The notes under the pieces: model-generated
Database searches by the model: none
What the model saw: only the letters and a program-made list of their open reading frames with translations
Told to the model about the DNA's origin: nothing
Made by a program: the position numbers and the translations under genes
Shown here: positions 24,245 through 33,251 of the stretch, piece after piece
Layout of the letters: every line of letters starts with the position of its first letter
How positions within the stretch are numbered: position 1 is the stretch's first letter
NCBI RefSeq assembly: GCF_003721565.1
Contig: NZ_RJJE01000001.1
Span: forward strand, 372,001-436,000
DNA: 64,000 bases
Direction of reading: 5' to 3'
Source of the DNA: Rufibacter immobilis
GTDB taxonomy: Bacteria; Bacteroidota; Bacteroidia; Cytophagales; Hymenobacteraceae

Positions 24245-24326
24245 ATGGCAGTCTTTTATTAACTACCAATAAAAAAGTCCTAGTAATCTAGGACTTTTTT
24301 ATTGGTAGTTAATAAAAGACTGCCAT
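24245..24326. repeat. Perfect palindrome with 39-bp arms
   Basis: The arms 24245-24283 and 24288-24326 are exact reverse complements around TAAT. The arm begins ATGGCAGTC and ends AAAAAAGTCCTAG. It is AT-rich with a T6/A6 tract near the centre and lies 34 bases upstream of the S9 peptidase start codon, inside its expected leader or promoter region. It could be a terminator for upstream transcription, but the length far exceeds any need for termination. Confidence 0.9.
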
Positions 24327-24803
24327 GCGGAACTCCAGCGCAGAGGGTTCGGGCGGTTCAACCAGAAAGCAGAGAATCTAGAGGCCAAACCCTACAAACT
24401 AGTGTTTACTGGCGATGTTTAGTCCTTTGTTGTGCGGCACATATGCTGGCCTTTCTACGCCTGCACGCAGAGGACAGGCGAGATACTGGCCCTGAACTAG
24501 AATATCGAAGTCTACACTCAGCCATAAGCTATACAAACAGTTGCAGCCGCTCGACATCAATTAGACATGCACTGATGATGGCTTGCTTTCAGCAAAAGGT
24601 TGCCACTGGAAAACCATCTAATTGGAAACATCTACACCAGAAACGTAAAGGGGTAAACCTGTACCTCTACAAGGAACAGAAGATTAGTCAGAATATAGCC
24701 TGTCTTTCCAAAAAGGAACAAAACCGATACTCTGTCACAAGGCTAATATCCTACTACAGAAATTAGTATACGTCATAGACCACACACAACGTAATAAAAG
24801 CCT
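24327..24803. other. Unexplained 477-bp segment between two long palindromes
   Basis: No credible gene. An open plus-strand frame (24302-24766) starts inside the palindrome, is Cys/Arg-rich without domain character, and lacks a promoter or ribosome-binding context. Composition is intermediate between the AT-rich Sus locus and the peptidase gene. It could be a decayed gene or a non-coding element; nothing specific is recognisable. Confidence 0.4.
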
Positions 24804-24861
24804 TTAGTATAAAGATCAAAAAAGGGCTGCAAATACAGCCCTTTTTTGATCTTTATACTAA
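24804..24861. terminator. Terminator of the Sus operon with 26-bp perfect arms
   Basis: TTAGTATAAAGATCAAAAAA-GGGCTG and its exact complement surround the 6-base loop CAAATA. The right arm contains the stop codon of the DUF1735 gene (24858-24860), so the hairpin forms at the very end of the message. Confidence 0.9.
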
Positions 24862-25829
24862 GGTCTTGGCCCAGTATATTCCCACTTCTCTTTTAAATAA
24901 AGAGTATTAACTCCATTTACAGTCATTATATAACTTACTTCTAAGGTTTTTTGATCTGCAGAAACTATTGTCATTTTATTTAACCCTGTAGGATCTAGCT
25001 TAGCATCTCTATTACTTGAATTGGGAACTGGGAAATAATTAGTTACAGAAGTTACATTATCAGTATTCAAGTCAAAGTTAAATACTGGGCTAAAGTTTCC
25101 ATATAGACTTCCAGCCCCATTATTAAAGAAGCTGATACCTTGAGTCCCTCCGTTTAAAGCAGGGTCGAACAATTCATTTGAATCTGCATCTACTGTCCTT
25201 AAGTGCCTAGTACGAGGCGAGTTAGCAGTATGAAGAGGAGCCGTCACATTATTAAAAACAAGGTTAGTCACCCTATAAACACCATCATATTTATTCTTAG
25301 CATTAAGTGGCAAAATGGCTGTTTTAAAATTTGTGCTGACAGTACCAGAACTTGCACTAGAAATTGAAATAGCTAATGCATAGGTAAGAGCAGGGTTAAA
25401 TAAATAAGGCTTCACTTTTACAGGAAGAGAAGCAGTTCGCTCTCCTTTAGGAATAGTTATTGTTGCTGATGGAATAGAGTACATTGATTCTGGCAAAAGA
25501 ACAAACTTAGAACCAGTTTTGGTATTATGTTCAGTTAAAGCAGAAGGATCATTCATGATAGTTACCGTGATATCCTCTGGCGCAACGTTGGGGCCTCCAT
25601 AATTAATAAGTACAGGAATTTCTTCTTCTGCTCCTTGAATGATAGGAAACGAGAATGCATACATAGGAAATATGGTACCCGTAGGAAATGTTGCACCTTT
25701 ATTACCAACATACTTTATCTCAATTATATTTTGAGATTTACTTGCATCGAAAACAGGATCCTCATCAAGGCAAGAACTAAGGCTTGCCATAGCAACGAAG
25801 GCTGTTAATAAACTTAATATCTTCTTCAT
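24858..25829 (-). CDS. DUF1735-type surface lipoprotein of a Sus-like locus
   Basis: 323 residues with a lipoprotein signal (MKKILSLLTAFVAMASLSSC, Cys20). The N-terminal half has the pattern of the DUF1735 (BT_3987-like) domain: LINYGGPNVAPEDITVTIMNDPSAL, YNTKTGSKFVLLPESMYSIPSATITIPKGERTAS-type strands and ALAISISSASSGTVS. The C-terminal half is a separate beta domain with NKYDGVYRVT and a closing ADQKTLEVSYIMTVNGVNTLYLKEKWEYTGP. Such proteins follow SusD genes and bind glycans or peptides at the cell surface. It is 15 bases after the SusD gene and is the last gene of the operon. Confidence 0.85.
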   Translation of the reverse strand: MKKILSLLTAFVAMASLSSCLDEDPVFDASKSQNIIEIKYVGNKGATFPTGTIFPMYAFSFPIIQGAEEEIPVLINYGGPNVAPEDITVTIMNDPSALTEHNTKTGSKFVLLPESMYSIPSATITIPKGERTASLPVKVKPYLFNPALTYALAISISSASSGTVSTNFKTAILPLNAKNKYDGVYRVTNLVFNNVTAPLHTANSPRTRHLRTVDADSNELFDPALNGGTQGISFFNNGAGSLYGNFSPVFNFDLNTDNVTSVTNYFPVPNSSNRDAKLDPTGLNKMTIVSADQKTLEVSYIMTVNGVNTLYLKEKWEYTGPRP

Positions 25830-25844
25830 ACTATTGAGCTTTTT

Positions 25845-27407
25845 TTAGTTGACGTCCCAGAAAATTGGAGTATTGAATACAAAGTTAGGTCCTGTAGAAG
25901 GGACGTTCGCAGAGTTCAACTGATATTCTGTGTTAGGGTAAAGCAGTCTTTTAGGTAATCTATCCGGACTAGTTGCTTGAGACACAGTAGAAACAAAAGT
26001 TGAGCTAGATGAGACAGAAGGGTAACCTGTTCTTCTAAATTCACTCCAAGCCTCATGACCATGTATAAAATTGAGTGCAATATATTTTTGAGTAATTATA
26101 GTTTCAATTTTATTAGTCGAAGCCTCAAAATCTACAAGTTGGTTCTCTTTGTTTGCAGCTAAGTAGGCATCTGCATCAGCAATTGGGTCTTTACCTGCAA
26201 GAACAGCATTATTAGCACCTTTGTAAAGATAGCGGAACGAACTGATTACCCCTTGTCTATATGCTGTTGCTGCCGTTCCAGTCAGTAGCCCTCGTTGCAT
26301 TGCCTCTGCCTGTAAAAAGTAACTTTCAGCTGCAAGTACAATAGGCATACCCATAGTACGGCCTTTGAATAAGCCAACAGTATCTAATGCATTCAATCCT
26401 GTCCCTCTACCAATGTACCAAGCAATTGTGTTTGCGGGTGCTGTAGGAACACTACCCTCTTGATTGCCTAAACGATTATTAGGTGTACTAGGAAATGAGC
26501 GATATATAGTAGCTCCTCTCACCGGATCTGATATTCTGCTTCCATTATACATAGTTAAAGCATACGAACCAGGAATGTATTGACGACCACCGGAAGCAGC
26601 AGCACCAGAAGTGGAACTATGGTAGGTACCCCAATAAGGATTTTGATTTGCAGTTGTGTAACCAGGGTTAATCAAGGCATCATCTGTTAAGAAAACAGGA
26701 GAGGCACCGAAAGTAGCAAATCTTTCATTAACAAAAGAAGTCAAAGAAGAAACTCCTGAAATACGGATGAGCATTCTAAGCTTAACAGTATTCGCAAATT
26801 GCTTCCACCTCTCCATATTTCCACCAAACATTACATCTGTAGTCCCTGGGTTAGTTGCAGTAGGAGAATTATTTATAATGTACACAGCTGAATCTAATTG
26901 CACAATCAAGTCTTTATATATATCTGCTGCATTGTCGTATTGAGGAGAAATATTACCATCTCCTATCAAAGAATTTGTATAGGGCAAATCACCATATTGG
27001 TCTACAAGCATCTGAAAATTATGCGATTTCATAATTTTAGCAATAGCATAAAATCTTGCTAGTGCTGGATCATTTTTCGTATTATCAATTACATACTGGT
27101 AATCGTTAAGATTATCATACATTCCTGTCCAAAGTCCTGTATTGTCAGTAGTGCTATAGTTATACGTAATATACGCACCAGAAAAGCCGAAGCCTCCCGC
27201 ATTGGCTGCATACCCTACTACTCCTGATCCGTAATTATTATAGGTTACCATTAAGGATGCGGTAGTAGTTAAAGCACCAGGTAATATAAGCTGAGGAGTA
27301 GTAGAAGTTGCTGAATTTGGATTTTCATTCACGTCAAGGAAGTCATTACATGACACTGTCATTAAAGTCCAAATACTTAGAGCAAGTAATCTGAATATTT
27401 TCTTCAT
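25845..27407 (-). CDS. SusD/RagB-family nutrient-binding outer-membrane lipoprotein
   Basis: 520 residues with a lipoprotein signal (LLALSIWTLMTVSC, then NDFLDVNENPNS). DVNENPN, the helical TPR-like core (IAKIMKSHNFQMLVDQYGDLPY) and the closing HGHEAWSEFRRTGYPSV are typical of the SusD-like type 2 group. It forms the lid that captures substrate over the SusC channel. It lies 18 bases after the SusC gene, in the conserved order. This subgroup often goes with peptides or small glycans, so carbohydrate specificity should not be assumed. AT content is visibly above that of flanking genes. Confidence 0.94.
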   Translation of the reverse strand: MKKIFRLLALSIWTLMTVSCNDFLDVNENPNSATSTTPQLILPGALTTTASLMVTYNNYGSGVVGYAANAGGFGFSGAYITYNYSTTDNTGLWTGMYDNLNDYQYVIDNTKNDPALARFYAIAKIMKSHNFQMLVDQYGDLPYTNSLIGDGNISPQYDNAADIYKDLIVQLDSAVYIINNSPTATNPGTTDVMFGGNMERWKQFANTVKLRMLIRISGVSSLTSFVNERFATFGASPVFLTDDALINPGYTTANQNPYWGTYHSSTSGAAASGGRQYIPGSYALTMYNGSRISDPVRGATIYRSFPSTPNNRLGNQEGSVPTAPANTIAWYIGRGTGLNALDTVGLFKGRTMGMPIVLAAESYFLQAEAMQRGLLTGTAATAYRQGVISSFRYLYKGANNAVLAGKDPIADADAYLAANKENQLVDFEASTNKIETIITQKYIALNFIHGHEAWSEFRRTGYPSVSSSSTFVSTVSQATSPDRLPKRLLYPNTEYQLNSANVPSTGPNFVFNTPIFWDVN

Positions 27408-27425
27408 TTAAGTTTTCTCTTTTAA

Positions 27426-30400
27426 TTAAAAAGTTACAGCAACTGTTGCACCGTAGTATCTTGTTGGAGGTGTTTGTCCCAATGTAGTTATACCGATTGC
27501 ATTTGTATCTGATAAATTATAATCTGGATCAGTAAATTTATTTGATCTAGGTGTCCATAAGAATAGATTTCTGCCCTGCAAAGCGATGGTAGCACCTTTT
27601 ACAAACCCTGTTCTTGCCAGCAGTGCTCTTGGAACTTCATAAGAAATGGATGCCTCTCTTAATTTCCAGTAATCTCCTTTAGTAGTGTAGTTAGTTGCAA
27701 CATTCCTATTAAAATTGTTACTCGCCCAGAAATCAGAACCTCCATCTCTTACTGTTATGCTGGTATTTGCCACGTATTGCCCTGTTTCTTCATCGAAGAA
27801 GGAAGAATTAGGAAATATAAAGCGGTCACGGTTATACACAGCGGTTGCAGCAGAAGATCCAGAAAAGTCTAAACTAGAACTGCTGTTATGATATCTATAG
27901 AAATTACCTCTGTATTCAAATAAAGTAGTTAGCCTAAAATTCTTGTATCTAACTTCTGCGTCAACACCCATTCTATGCAAAGGTTCTGTATGCCCTAAAT
28001 AAACTTGTGTATTATTTATTGAAGGATAACCAGTAATTCTATCAACAACTACTCTTCCTTGATCATCTCTTATGTAATCATTTCCTAGCAAAGCTGGGAA
28101 TCTGTTTCCCACAATTGCATATACTTGAGCAGCTCCCCCTGTTGACAATTGAAGACGTTCTTGGTCACTAGAAATTGAAACCACTTTACTATCATTGAAG
28201 GTATAATTTGTGCCAACAGTTACTGTCCAATCTGCACCCCTGATAGGTGTTACAGCTACTCTTGCTTCTACACCTTTGTTGGTTACTTCGCCTGTATTTG
28301 TTAGAAAGCTTGTATATCCTGTAGTTGAGGAAATACCAGTAGATACTGTTTGGTCTACTGTACTGCTGGCATAATAAGTACCACTAGCAGTAATCAAACC
28401 ATCTTTCAAAGTAACGTCAAAACCTGCTTCGTATGCAGTAGTCATCTCAGGCTTCAGGTTTGAAGACACAATTGAATTATTTATAGTATATGCTGCTAAG
28501 CTACCATATGGGAAGCCTGGAGCCACTCCAAAGGTAGGATTTAACTGATAAGCCCCAAAGGTACCACCAAGGTTTACCTGTCCTACTTTAGATATACCTC
28601 CACGCACCTTCAATTCATCAATCCATTCGCTCTCACTTAAGAATGGAATAGCTTCACTTGCCATGAATGAAATATCTGCCGCAGGGTAGAAGAATGATCT
28701 GTTTTCAGGTGCCAAGATAGATACCCAGTCATTACGACCTGTTAAGTGCAAAAACAGATAGTCTTTATATCCTAAAGTTAAATCACCAAACAGGCCAATC
28801 TGACGTGCTGTATAATTGGCCTCAGAAGCTGCCCTAGTATTTAAGCGGCTGTTACTCACATTGTACAAGTCTGGAATAACTAAACCTCCAGAAGTACCTA
28901 CGCTCAAAGATTTTGAATAATTGGTACGAATGCTATGCCCAAGGATAAAACGAACATTGAAATCAGGAGTAACGTTTTTATTAAATTGAGCTAAGAAATC
29001 ACCATTCAGCTGATTTGTAGTAGTATTTCCATCAGTAACACCTCCCGTAACATCATACTTGCTAGCTGAAATTGACTTTGTATAGTCAGTTAGTGTAAAT
29101 ACACCAGTAGTTGATTTAGTTGTTACATTTCTATTAGAAATACCTACACGATATGTAAAATCTAACCAATCCAGAGGGGCATATTTAATTTCCGTGCTGG
29201 CAACCAAGTATATATTCCTTGAATTTTGTCTATTATTATCAATCAAGAAATATGGGTTATCGTAATACTCATTGTAATACCCATTAGGGTTAGCAAACTT
29301 GTTATTCTGCCAATCCTTATACTGCAAAAGAGGAATATGTGCAGGCGTCTGTAGCAACGCATCATAGATAGCAGAAGTCTGTGATGTTATATCATACAAG
29401 TTACTGGTGTAATTTGTATTGAATGCCAAACTAACTTTGTTACCCAAATCATGAGTCCCATTTACTCTGACACTCTCCCGGTTGTATTGATCTTTATAAG
29501 TAGTGCCTTTATTCTTCAACCGTTGTGCTGACACATAAAAAGTAGTACGTCCGTTTTCTGACCCTGAAGACAAAGACACATCTGTTTGATTTTGCACACC
29601 TGTTTCCCAGAAATCATATTTGTCATCTCTAGCTGTGTATGGAACAGTTTGAATAGAACCATCTTCCAGAGGTTTACCTATCTGAACCATTGAGCCATCA
29701 AATCTTGGCCCATACTGCTGGTTCTCATATGGAACGTAAGTCAAAAAGCCTGTTGCAAATCCAGAACCAAACTCATTTTGTAAAGCAGGATGAAAACTTA
29801 CTTGCTCTAAAGTGGTTGTATGCGCCACCCTTATGGAAGACTGACCTTTTTTACCTTTTTTAGTAAAAAGGAGGATCGCACCATTAGAAGCACTTGAACC
29901 ATAAAGTGCCGCCGCATTAGCACCATTTAACACTTGGACTGTCTCAATATCTTCTGGGTTTAGATTACCTAGCACTTCATTGGGAACAATCACATTATCC
30001 AGTACTATCAACGCTTGGTTATTACCAGTCAAAGAACGGTTACCTCTTAATACAATACGAACGTTAGGGTTTACACCGCTACTAACAGCATTTATTTGCA
30101 GACCTGCAACCTTTCCCGTTAATCCAACAGCAACATTTTGAGCCCTACCTTGCGTCAACTCCTCGCTCTTCACAATGGTTGTATTATAACCTTGCTCTTT
30201 AACCTGCCTCTCAATACCCCCAGCACCTACTACTACTACTTCACTTAGTGCCTTAGAATCTGTAGCAAGACGAACATTGATTGATGTTTGGGTACCAATA
30301 GCAATTTCTTGGTTAGTGTAACCGATAAAAGAAAACACCAAGGCACCTCCAGAACTCGGCACATTGATAGAATAACTCCCATCAATTCCGGTTGGGGAGG

Positions 30401-30554
30401 CTGTACTGGTTCCTTTGAGCTGAACAGTCACCCCAGGCATTCCCTCTCCTGTTGTGGCATCCGTCACTCTTCCTGACACAGTTCGACTCTGAGCCCACGC
30501 CTGTGTCAGAAGCGTCAGCATCAGGACGAAGCTGAAAAGTAAATTTTTCTTCAT
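27426..30554 (-). CDS. SusC/RagA-family TonB-dependent outer-membrane transporter
   Basis: 1042 residues. A signal peptide (LLFSFVLMLTLLTQAWAQ) is followed by a carboxypeptidase-D-like regulatory domain (SGRVTDATTGEGMPGVTVQLKGT), then a linker SEVVVVGAGGIERQVKEQGYNTTIVKSEELTQG leading to the plug (VAVGLTGKVAGLQI, VRIVLRGNRSLTGNNQALIVLDN). A 22-strand barrel follows, ending YYGATVAVTF with the terminal Phe required by the Bam complex. It takes up SusD-captured substrate using TonB energy. It is the first gene of the operon; upstream is a 475-base AT-rich gap with only a weak -7 match. No sigma or FecI/FecR pair adjoins it. Confidence 0.96.
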   Translation of the reverse strand: MKKNLLFSFVLMLTLLTQAWAQSRTVSGRVTDATTGEGMPGVTVQLKGTSTASPTGIDGSYSINVPSSGGALVFSFIGYTNQEIAIGTQTSINVRLATDSKALSEVVVVGAGGIERQVKEQGYNTTIVKSEELTQGRAQNVAVGLTGKVAGLQINAVSSGVNPNVRIVLRGNRSLTGNNQALIVLDNVIVPNEVLGNLNPEDIETVQVLNGANAAALYGSSASNGAILLFTKKGKKGQSSIRVAHTTTLEQVSFHPALQNEFGSGFATGFLTYVPYENQQYGPRFDGSMVQIGKPLEDGSIQTVPYTARDDKYDFWETGVQNQTDVSLSSGSENGRTTFYVSAQRLKNKGTTYKDQYNRESVRVNGTHDLGNKVSLAFNTNYTSNLYDITSQTSAIYDALLQTPAHIPLLQYKDWQNNKFANPNGYYNEYYDNPYFLIDNNRQNSRNIYLVASTEIKYAPLDWLDFTYRVGISNRNVTTKSTTGVFTLTDYTKSISASKYDVTGGVTDGNTTTNQLNGDFLAQFNKNVTPDFNVRFILGHSIRTNYSKSLSVGTSGGLVIPDLYNVSNSRLNTRAASEANYTARQIGLFGDLTLGYKDYLFLHLTGRNDWVSILAPENRSFFYPAADISFMASEAIPFLSESEWIDELKVRGGISKVGQVNLGGTFGAYQLNPTFGVAPGFPYGSLAAYTINNSIVSSNLKPEMTTAYEAGFDVTLKDGLITASGTYYASSTVDQTVSTGISSTTGYTSFLTNTGEVTNKGVEARVAVTPIRGADWTVTVGTNYTFNDSKVVSISSDQERLQLSTGGAAQVYAIVGNRFPALLGNDYIRDDQGRVVVDRITGYPSINNTQVYLGHTEPLHRMGVDAEVRYKNFRLTTLFEYRGNFYRYHNSSSSLDFSGSSAATAVYNRDRFIFPNSSFFDEETGQYVANTSITVRDGGSDFWASNNFNRNVATNYTTKGDYWKLREASISYEVPRALLARTGFVKGATIALQGRNLFLWTPRSNKFTDPDYNLSDTNAIGITTLGQTPPTRYYGATVAVTF

Positions 30555-31029
30555 GTGTTTTTTGGTTTGTTTGTAGAGTTAGAATATAGTTTATAATCAA
30601 ATATATCACTTATAACCACATTAACAAATCATTAACACAATAATTACTTTCAAAACTAAACCAAAACTTCATTTAAACGTTTAAGAATTTCTTATCAGCG
30701 CATTATAATATAAATATTTCATAATATCAGTTAACATCCTTCCTGAGGTTATATCATATCCTCAACATATATCGTACCTTTGTTAAAAAATTTACAATAA
30801 CATAAACCCCTAACTTCCATTAGAAAAATATAACCTAAAAATAGTCTATCTAAGAAGTTTGTTCTACGATGCTATCTACAAAGTTTGAAAAGGGAAGTTT
30901 GTATGTTATAGTCAAGAGACACGGTTAAACACAAAGCCAGGGAACATTTTAAATATTCCACTTATACAAGTTGAGTGTTACTACCGCAATAGCTATTGAA
31001 ACTGCGCCTAGATTCCTAAAAACCTTACC
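30555..31029. other. AT-rich non-coding region upstream of the SusC operon
   Basis: 475 bases, visibly very AT-rich, without coding frames. A minus-strand TAGTTTTG (30658-30651) fits the -7 element about 100 bases before the SusC start, but no -33 TTG lies at the right distance. The length suggests further regulatory sites that I cannot identify. Confidence 0.4.
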
Positions 31030-31085
31030 CTTCATCACAAAGAAGCCCCTGACAGCGAATTAGCAGGGGCTTCTTTGTGATGAAG
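31030..31085. terminator. Long hairpin terminator after the DUF6588-like gene
   Basis: Perfect 22-bp arms (CTTCATCACAAAGAAGCCCCTG and its complement, split here as 31030-31051 and 31064-31085) around a 12-base loop. It lies 12 bases past the stop at 31098 on the minus strand. Confidence 0.85.
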
Positions 31086-31097
31086 AAAGAGATAGTA

Positions 31098-32195
31098 TTA
31101 ATTAAACCCCAACCCAATACCGGCAGACGCCGTTGAATATTTGGAAAGAGTATACTCCCCATACAAGGAGAAGAAGGCTAGTTTAAGGCGCAAACCGGCC
31201 GTGGCTCCCCACTGGGAGTCCTTCATATTAAGCGTCACCGGATTCTCCAGGTCCTCTACATATTTAGCATAAGGGGCGGTAGTCCGGTAAGCCACTACTG
31301 GATATCTTCCCTCTGCATTCAAATCAGTCTCAATGTTGCTGTACCGCACACCCGCATAGGCAGTGAGCACACTTAGGGTCTTTGAAGCTACTAAACTGCC
31401 GGTCCAGGCTTTGGTAGTTAACCGGATAGCTTGGTTGTCATAATAGCCTTCCTGCAATTGCTGGGAGCTCGCAAACGCTCGGTCTCTCGTTGCCAACTGC
31501 ACATCAATACCTCTATAAGCACTCTTCAAATTGGTGTAACCCCCAAAGACGGTAATGTCAAAACCGGGAATCATACTGATGACCGGAATCCACTGTTTAA
31601 TCCCATGTTTAAGCCCTACTCCCCACAACTCCCCTTCAAAGTCATCAAACTTTACCTTAGGGGAAAACCTAACCGCTATTTCGGTGTCTTTGACCAGCCC
31701 TAAGCTAACCTGCGCCATGGGCACCGGCAAAAAGCTGAAACCCGCTCCCTGCGGGGAATTGATTTTAGCGATTTCCTCATCCCGGCCGTTGAGAGGGTTT
31801 CTAGCCACAAGGGTAAGTTCCGGCCCTTCCTGGTCATTTCCTAAAACGGTAGGCGCAATAGAATTCCCGGGGTTAAACTTAACCTGGGTAAGGCCCAAGG
31901 CCTGCAGGTCAAACGTCTTATCTTTATCTGGGACCACTGCGCCAGTCGCAAAGACCCTCACGTCAAAGCGGCCCAGTTTCATGGCTTTGCCCGAGTTAAA
32001 CCAGCCTCCATTCAGGCTGTGGCCCAAAGATTTGCTGGCGGGCTCCACGTATGCTCCCAATAATTTATTGGCATCCTGCCTTCCGGCCCGCAGAAACTCC
32101 CCTACCTCATCCTGCGCCTGGGCGGCAGTAGTGGTCAGGAGAAGGCCTAGCACCGGCACAGCCCAAAAAGAAACTTTAAGTAAAGATTTCATCAT
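31098..32195 (-). CDS. DUF6588-like secreted/outer-membrane protein
   Basis: About 365 residues. Adjacent ATGs at 32195 and 32192 both give a good signal peptide (KSLLKVSFWAVPVLGLLLTTTAAQAQ), and the ATG at 32222 gives a poor one. The mature protein starts with GEFLRAGRQDANKLLGAYVEPASKSLGHSLNGGWFNSGKAMKLGRFDV, close to the pattern of the uncharacterised DUF6588 family, and continues in beta-strands typical of an outer-membrane barrel (VKHGIKQWIPVISMIPGFDITVFGGYTNLKS-type segments), ending in GIGLGFN with an aromatic near the C-terminus. Function is unknown. It stands alone between the Sus locus and the TSUP gene, with its own terminator. Confidence 0.75.
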   Translation of the reverse strand: MMKSLLKVSFWAVPVLGLLLTTTAAQAQDEVGEFLRAGRQDANKLLGAYVEPASKSLGHSLNGGWFNSGKAMKLGRFDVRVFATGAVVPDKDKTFDLQALGLTQVKFNPGNSIAPTVLGNDQEGPELTLVARNPLNGRDEEIAKINSPQGAGFSFLPVPMAQVSLGLVKDTEIAVRFSPKVKFDDFEGELWGVGLKHGIKQWIPVISMIPGFDITVFGGYTNLKSAYRGIDVQLATRDRAFASSQQLQEGYYDNQAIRLTTKAWTGSLVASKTLSVLTAYAGVRYSNIETDLNAEGRYPVVAYRTTAPYAKYVEDLENPVTLNMKDSQWGATAGLRLKLAFFSLYGEYTLSKYSTASAGIGLGFN

Positions 32196-32315
32196 AGTAC
32201 AATATAGTGCACAGGTAGTCAATTGCTACTGCCTGAAGATTTAAAGCCTGCTAACTTCAGCATAAAACTATTCTTTTCAAATAGCTTCGCACCAGAATAC
32301 GCAGGAGTTAGTAGC

Positions 32316-32351
32316 CGTTTAGCGGCTCTTTTTCCAAAATTAGGGCAAAAC
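32316..32351. repeat. Dispersed hairpin repeat, asymmetric copy
   Basis: CGTTTAGCGGCTCTTTTTC followed by CAAAATTAGGGCAAAAC. The same AAAATTnGG right arm occurs in the copies at 5491, 51906 and 62339. It lies 11 bases past the TSUP stop. Confidence 0.7.
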
Positions 32352-32361
32352 CAGAAGGGTG

Positions 32362-33117
32362 CTACTGAAAAGTATCATAGGCGAACTTGAGGATGATGCC
32401 CGTTACTACCACCAAAAACAGCTTCCGCACGAAACCAGAGCCTTGCGCCAAGGCGATACGCGTTCCCACCATAGAACCTGCAATGCTGCTGATGGCCATT
32501 GGAATCCCGATGTGGTAGAGAATATACCCTTTATACCCAAAGTACAGCAGCGCCGACAGGTTGGTAGCCACATTCACCACCTTAGCCGAAGCGGAGGCCG
32601 CCAGAAAGTTAAACCCGAAGATCCCCACGAAGATGAACATCAGGAAGGAACCGGTACCGGGACCGAAAAAACCATCATAGAAGCCAATGACCAATCCTAC
32701 CGCAACTCCATACCAAACTGCCTTGGCAGGAGCTAACCGAGGCGCATGAATGCTCCCGAAGTCTTTCCGGAAGAAGGTGTACACCGCTACGGAGATCAGA
32801 AGCACCAGAATCAAGGGGCGCAGCAAACTGGTATCAAAATGACTCACGGCCCGGGCTCCCAGAAAAGAGAAAATAAAAGCCGAGGCCGCCGCCGGAACCA
32901 AGGCCCGCCAATTGATCTCCACATTGCGGGCGTAGCGCCACATGGAGACGGAGGTACCCGCAATACTGGAAAGCTTACCCGTTCCGAACACTGTGGGCAC
33001 CGGTACATGAGGCAGAAACACAAACAACGCCGGCAACTGTATCAGTCCACCGCCCCCCACTACAGAATCAATCAAGCCCGCCAGAAAGGCAAACAGGCAC
33101 AGGTACAGAATTTCCAA
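32362..33117 (-). CDS. TSUP (TauE/SafE) family membrane permease
   Basis: 251 residues with seven or eight hydrophobic helices. Landmarks are the N-terminal AFLAGLIDSVVGGGGLIQLPALF repeat and its second-half counterpart VGLVIGFYDGFFGPGTGSFLMFIFV, the paired Gly-rich motifs that define the family, plus GTGKLSSIAGTSVSMWRY. Members move sulfite, sulfoacetate or related small sulfonates, but many have unknown substrates. The gene is flanked by unrelated secreted-protein genes, so context gives no substrate. A link to the sulfite-using phosphosulfolactate synthase 24 kb away is speculative. Confidence 0.92.
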   Translation of the reverse strand: MEILYLCLFAFLAGLIDSVVGGGGLIQLPALFVFLPHVPVPTVFGTGKLSSIAGTSVSMWRYARNVEINWRALVPAAASAFIFSFLGARAVSHFDTSLLRPLILVLLISVAVYTFFRKDFGSIHAPRLAPAKAVWYGVAVGLVIGFYDGFFGPGTGSFLMFIFVGIFGFNFLAASASAKVVNVATNLSALLYFGYKGYILYHIGIPMAISSIAGSMVGTRIALAQGSGFVRKLFLVVVTGIILKFAYDTFQ

Positions 33118-33206
33118 CGTCTATGATTTTCGCCAGCAACGCGGCGGATGTTTCTGCAAATATTCTAAAAGGCGCGGGCTATTCAAACACTGCCCAAACA
33201 GAAAGT

Positions 33207-33251
33207 GCGTTTAGCGGCCGTTTTTCCAAAATCTGCTCAAAAACGGCCGCC
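33207..33251. repeat. Dispersed hairpin repeat overlapping a stop codon
   Basis: GCGTTTAGCGGCCGTTTTTC, CAAAATCTGCTC, AAAAACGGCCGCC. The arms GGCGGCCGTTTTT-like and AAAAACGGCCGCC pair strongly. The stop codon of the lamin-tail protein gene (33237-33239, minus strand) and its last four codons lie inside the repeat. Confidence 0.75.

Noticed and set aside
24302-24766. 154-residue open frame in the plus direction
   Set aside because: It begins inside the 39-bp palindrome, is rich in Cys, Arg and Ser without domain pattern, and has no promoter or plausible start context.
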